A DNA stretch of 6,607 nucleotides, taken from Acidimangrovimonas sp. (lineage in GTDB: Bacteria; Pseudomonadota; Alphaproteobacteria; Rhodobacterales; Rhodobacteraceae). Under the pieces are notes generated by a model, which saw nothing but the letters and a program-made list of their open reading frames with translations, searched no databases and had not been told where the DNA came from. Positions 5,203 through 6,607 of the stretch are shown piece after piece. Position 1 is the first letter of the stretch. Each line of letters opens with the position of its first letter. Location: NCBI GenBank assembly GCA_030147905.1, contig JASBUM010000057.1, forward strand, positions 1-6,607, given 5' to 3'. A program made the translations under genes and the position numbers.

Positions 5203-5790
5203 CTAGCCGTTGTAAGGATCGCGCGGGCCGCGATCGGCCGAAAGGCTTGCCGTCGATCGGGCGATCAGGTTCTCGATCGCATCGGCGAGATGCACGTCAC
5301 CGATCGCCCGGTCGCCCCGCGCCACCCGCAGCCGGTGGGCCTCGGCCAGGACGGCGGCATGACCATGACCCGCGGGCGGCTCGAACCGGTAGCAGGCCAG
5401 CTCGATCAGAAGCCCCAGCGGGTCGCGGAAGTAGATCGAATCCATGAAGCCGCGATCCTTGACGCCGCTGTGGGTGATGCCGCGTTCATCGAGCCGCGTC
5501 ACCGCCTGGCGGAAGCTTGCCCCGCTGACCGCGAAGGCAAGGTGGTGAACCGCCCCCGGCGCGGTGGAGGTACGCGCCCCGTCCCCCTTGCGGCCATCGT
5601 CGGTGAAGACGGTGATCAGCCGGCCGTCACCGGGATCGAAATAGAGATGGCTTTCCTCGGGCCGGTCGAGATTGGGCTGTTCGAAGACGAAGGGCATGCC
5701 CAGCACGCCCTCCCAGAAATCGATGGTTCCCTGACGGTCGGCACCCACCAGCGTGATGTGATGAACACCCTGTGCCTGCAATTTCTGCAT
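5203..5790 (-). CDS. VOC-family protein (glyoxalase / extradiol dioxygenase fold)
   Basis: This is a 195-residue, probably cytoplasmic, metal-dependent enzyme of the vicinal oxygen chelate superfamily. It has two beta-alpha-beta-beta-beta modules. The first opens with G-V-H10-H11-I-T-L-V and runs through F-W-E-G-V-L-G-M; the second opens with V-H82-H83-L-A-F-A-V and closes with Y-F-R-D-P-L-G-L-L-I-E130-L. H11, H83 and E130 sit where VOC enzymes place a 2-His-1-Glu metal site, the arrangement of extradiol-type dioxygenases and related lyases. The substrate cannot be read from the sequence. About 60 residues after E130 are less conserved and include a His-containing A-G-H-G-H-A stretch. The start at 5790 has GGAG 6 bases upstream; the frame extends to 5994 but that part is Arg/Gly-rich and unrelated to the family, so it was excluded. 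It stands alone, convergent with dmeF and with no obvious pathway partners. Confidence 0.85.
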   Translation of the reverse strand: MQKLQAQGVHHITLVGADRQGTIDFWEGVLGMPFVFEQPNLDRPEESHLYFDPGDGRLITVFTDDGRKGDGARTSTAPGAVHHLAFAVSGASFRQAVTRLDERGITHSGVKDRGFMDSIYFRDPLGLLIELACYRFEPPAGHGHAAVLAEAHRLRVARGDRAIGDVHLADAIENLIARSTASLSADRGPRDPYNG

Positions 5791-5810
5791 CGCGATCTCC
5801 AATTCCGCGC

Positions 5811-5828
5811 CCCCCGGGGGCAGCCCCC
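5811..5828 (-). promoter_or_regulatory. Hairpin-forming element in the leader of the VOC gene
   Basis: CCCCCGGGGG (5811-5820) is a perfect palindrome, and GGGGG-CAG-CCCCC (5816-5828) is a perfect hairpin that shares its G-run with it, so the two folds exclude each other. In the minus-strand transcript they would sit about 11-15 bases upstream of the GGAG ribosome binding site of the VOC gene. A role in translation is possible but rests only on position. Confidence 0.3.
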
Positions 5829-6119
5829 AGCGCCTGGCGCCGCATCTGGGCGCGCAGCGCGCCCGCCCTCGCCGCACGCTGGTCGCGCCGGCCCGAAATC
5901 CCGTCCCCGCCCGAAGCCGCACGCCGAGAGCAGCCGCACACCCGCACTTGCCGCGGTATCCCGATGACCGTTCCGTACGCCTCGCCATCGTCACGCCGGC
6001 GGCGGGGCCGGCTCGCCCGCCGGTTCTGATCCCAAGTTAGGCGCAACGGGCCGCAAGGGGAACCGCGGCGTCCCTGCATCTGCGCGCAGGCACCGTGCAT
6101 CGTTTCGCGCCCGCCGGTT

Positions 6120-6144
6120 TTCGCCGAACTTCGCGTATGTTCGC
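6120..6144. repeat. Three TTCGC words at exact 10-bp intervals
   Basis: TTCGC occurs at 6120-6124, 6130-6134 and 6140-6144, and a TCGAA follows at 6150. The 10-bp phase puts all copies on nearly the same face of the helix. They lie about 100-125 bp upstream of the first plus-strand start codon, a suitable place for an activator array. The word is short and common in GC-rich DNA, so chance is not excluded. Confidence 0.35.
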
Positions 6145-6154
6145 TCGGGTCGAA

Positions 6155-6169
6155 TTTGGCTGTTCCAAA
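6155..6169. promoter_or_regulatory. Inverted repeat TTTGG-N5-CCAAA (possible operator)
   Basis: Perfect 5-bp arms at 6155-6159 and 6165-6169 flank CTGTT. It lies 77 bp before the small ORF and 139 bp before the sensor gene. Its AT content stands out from the neighbourhood. It could be a regulator site for the right-hand genes; the regulator is unknown. Confidence 0.3.
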
Positions 6170-6246
6170 GCTTGCGTTGTGGCGTCCGCGGCCCGCTCTT
6201 CCGGACGGACCGCGCGCCTATGCGATTTCCCCGAGGAAACTGGACC

Positions 6247-6312
6247 ATGCCTTTTATTTTCGTTAATGTCGAAGACAAGAACAGGCGGCTTGGCAGGGGC
6301 AGAGCGGAATGA
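6247..6312 (+). CDS. Possible 21-residue ORF overlapping the downstream sensor start (leader peptide?)
   Basis: An ATG at 6247 opens 21 codons beginning M-P-F-I-F-V-N-V-E-D and ending at TGA 6310-6312. GAGGA at 6233-6237 gives a good ribosome binding site with 9 bases of spacing. The stop overlaps the start of the next gene as ATGA (6309-6312), the usual geometry of translational coupling. The next gene has only a weak binding site of its own, which makes the coupling plausible. The first codons (CCT TTT ATT TTC GTT AAT) are AT-rich and unlike the GC-ending codons of all neighbours, so this is either a regulatory leader peptide or an untranslated leader with a chance ORF. I recognise no family. 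Confidence 0.4.
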   Translation: MPFIFVNVEDKNRRLGRGRAE

Positions 6313-6607
6313 AGAAATCGGGGGGACGGCCGGTGCTGACCACCCTGGCCGGCGCCATCTACGGTTTCGTGCTGATCGGCGCGGCAGTGGGCGTCATCGC
6401 GGTCAACGTGATCGTCAGCCAGCGAACCCAGCAGATGGACGCGCTGTCGCGCAACATGGCGCTCAGCCTGCGGTCGGCTGCGCTACAGCTTCACATCAAC
6501 GGCGTCATCGGCCGCGAACTGGTCGCGCTGCGCGATATCTCCGGCGTCGTCGGCAAGCAGAGCAAGACCCTCGCGCGCGAGGCGATCGACACCGCGGTCG
6601 CGATCGA
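6309..6607 (+). CDS. Membrane-anchored, probably sensory protein, N-terminal part only
   Basis: The first 99 codons run to the right edge. A short basic N-terminus (M-K-K-S-G-G-R) is followed by one hydrophobic segment (about 13-36), then a helical, polar region with Q-R-T-Q-Q-M-D-A-L-S-R-N-M-A-L-S-L-R that could start a periplasmic sensor domain. This layout is common in alphaproteobacterial histidine kinases, chemoreceptors and diguanylate cyclases with Cache-type sensors, but the deciding domains lie outside the window. No in-frame start exists between the TAA at 6264 and this ATG, so the start is well fixed. It overlaps the 21-codon ORF by 4 bases and may be coupled to it. Codon use matches the rest of the window. 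Confidence 0.7.
   Translation, partial: MKKSGGRPVLTTLAGAIYGFVLIGAAVGVIAVNVIVSQRTQQMDALSRNMALSLRSAALQLHINGVIGRELVALRDISGVVGKQSKTLAREAIDTAVAI

Larger units (their letters stand above)
5791..6246. promoter_or_regulatory. Intergenic region between the divergent VOC and right-hand sensor genes
   Basis: These 456 bp hold no credible protein gene: open frames on both strands give Arg/Pro/Ala-rich translations without ribosome binding sites. The VOC side has GGAG (minus strand, 5797-5800) and a GGGGG-CAG-CCCCC hairpin at 5816-5828. The right side becomes less GC-rich from about 6100 and contains three TTCGC words spaced 10 bp apart (6120-6144) and a TTTGG-N5-CCAAA dyad (6155-6169), listed separately. 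I could not place -35/-10 boxes with confidence on either strand. Confidence 0.5.

Noticed and set aside
4744..5967. 407-codon plus-strand open frame spanning the dmeF end, the gap and the VOC gene
   Set aside because: It overlaps the dmeF C-terminus in another frame and runs antisense to the VOC gene; no start signal or family features.
5791..5994. N-terminal extension of the VOC gene to an upstream ATG
   Set aside because: The extra 68 residues are Arg/Gly-rich and outside the VOC fold, while the ATG at 5790 has a well-placed GGAG.
6126..6142. LexA-type box (GAAC/GTTC words)
   Set aside because: Alphaproteobacterial LexA sites are direct repeats GTTC-N7-GTTC; here GAAC-N9-GTTC is inverted and wrongly spaced.
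5991..6278. 95-codon minus-strand open frame in the right intergenic region
   Set aside because: No ribosome binding site and no recognisable features. It overlaps the small plus-strand ORF and its upstream region on the opposite strand.

Overview
The window is very GC-rich (by eye about two thirds G+C), so long spurious open frames run antisense to nearly every real gene. Gene content and style point to an alphaproteobacterium, most likely of the Rhodobacterales/Paracoccaceae type. The supporting features are a Tad/Flp pilus gene set with an interleaved LuxR-type regulator, a DmeR-DmeF metal efflux operon of the alphaproteobacterial kind, and strong GC3 bias. This placement is an inference from family knowledge; there is no rRNA or other marker gene to confirm it.

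Left half (1-3324, all on the minus strand): read in transcription order it holds a TadE-like pseudopilin (3324-2920), a TadG-like protein whose start lies one base past the tadE stop (2918-1539), a 255-bp gap with an unusually AT-rich patch, a LuxR-family regulator (1283-411), a 236-bp GC-rich gap, and the first 58 codons of a type IV prepilin peptidase (174-1, running off the left edge). TadE carries the class III leader motif (Gly, then Glu at +5) that such a peptidase cuts, so enzyme and probable substrate sit in the same gene set. No pilin, ATPase or secretin gene is visible here.

Centre (3325-4841): a 172-bp divergent intergenic region carries a C/G-tract dyad of the CsoR/RcnR operator style just upstream of dmeR. 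The dmeR and dmeF genes follow on the plus strand, 7 bp apart. DmeR is a small all-helical metal-sensing repressor. DmeF is a cation diffusion facilitator with a 16-histidine N-terminal segment built from 24-bp tandem repeats. Together they form a self-regulated efflux unit, expected from the family to handle Co(II)/Ni(II).

Right part (4842-6607): a 361-bp GC-rich stretch without a credible gene separates dmeF from a convergent VOC-family (glyoxalase/extradiol dioxygenase fold) protein on the minus strand (5790-5203). A 456-bp divergent intergenic region follows. It leads on the plus strand to a possible 21-codon ORF with a good ribosome binding site, whose stop overlaps (ATGA) the start of a membrane-anchored, probably sensory protein cut off by the right edge.

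No CRISPR array, insertion sequence, tRNA or rRNA was seen. The parts I consider least explained are the short overlapping ORF before the right-hand gene, the Asn/Cys-rich extracytoplasmic domain of the TadG-like protein, the AT-rich dyad upstream of luxR, and the C-H-C metal-site pattern in DmeR.
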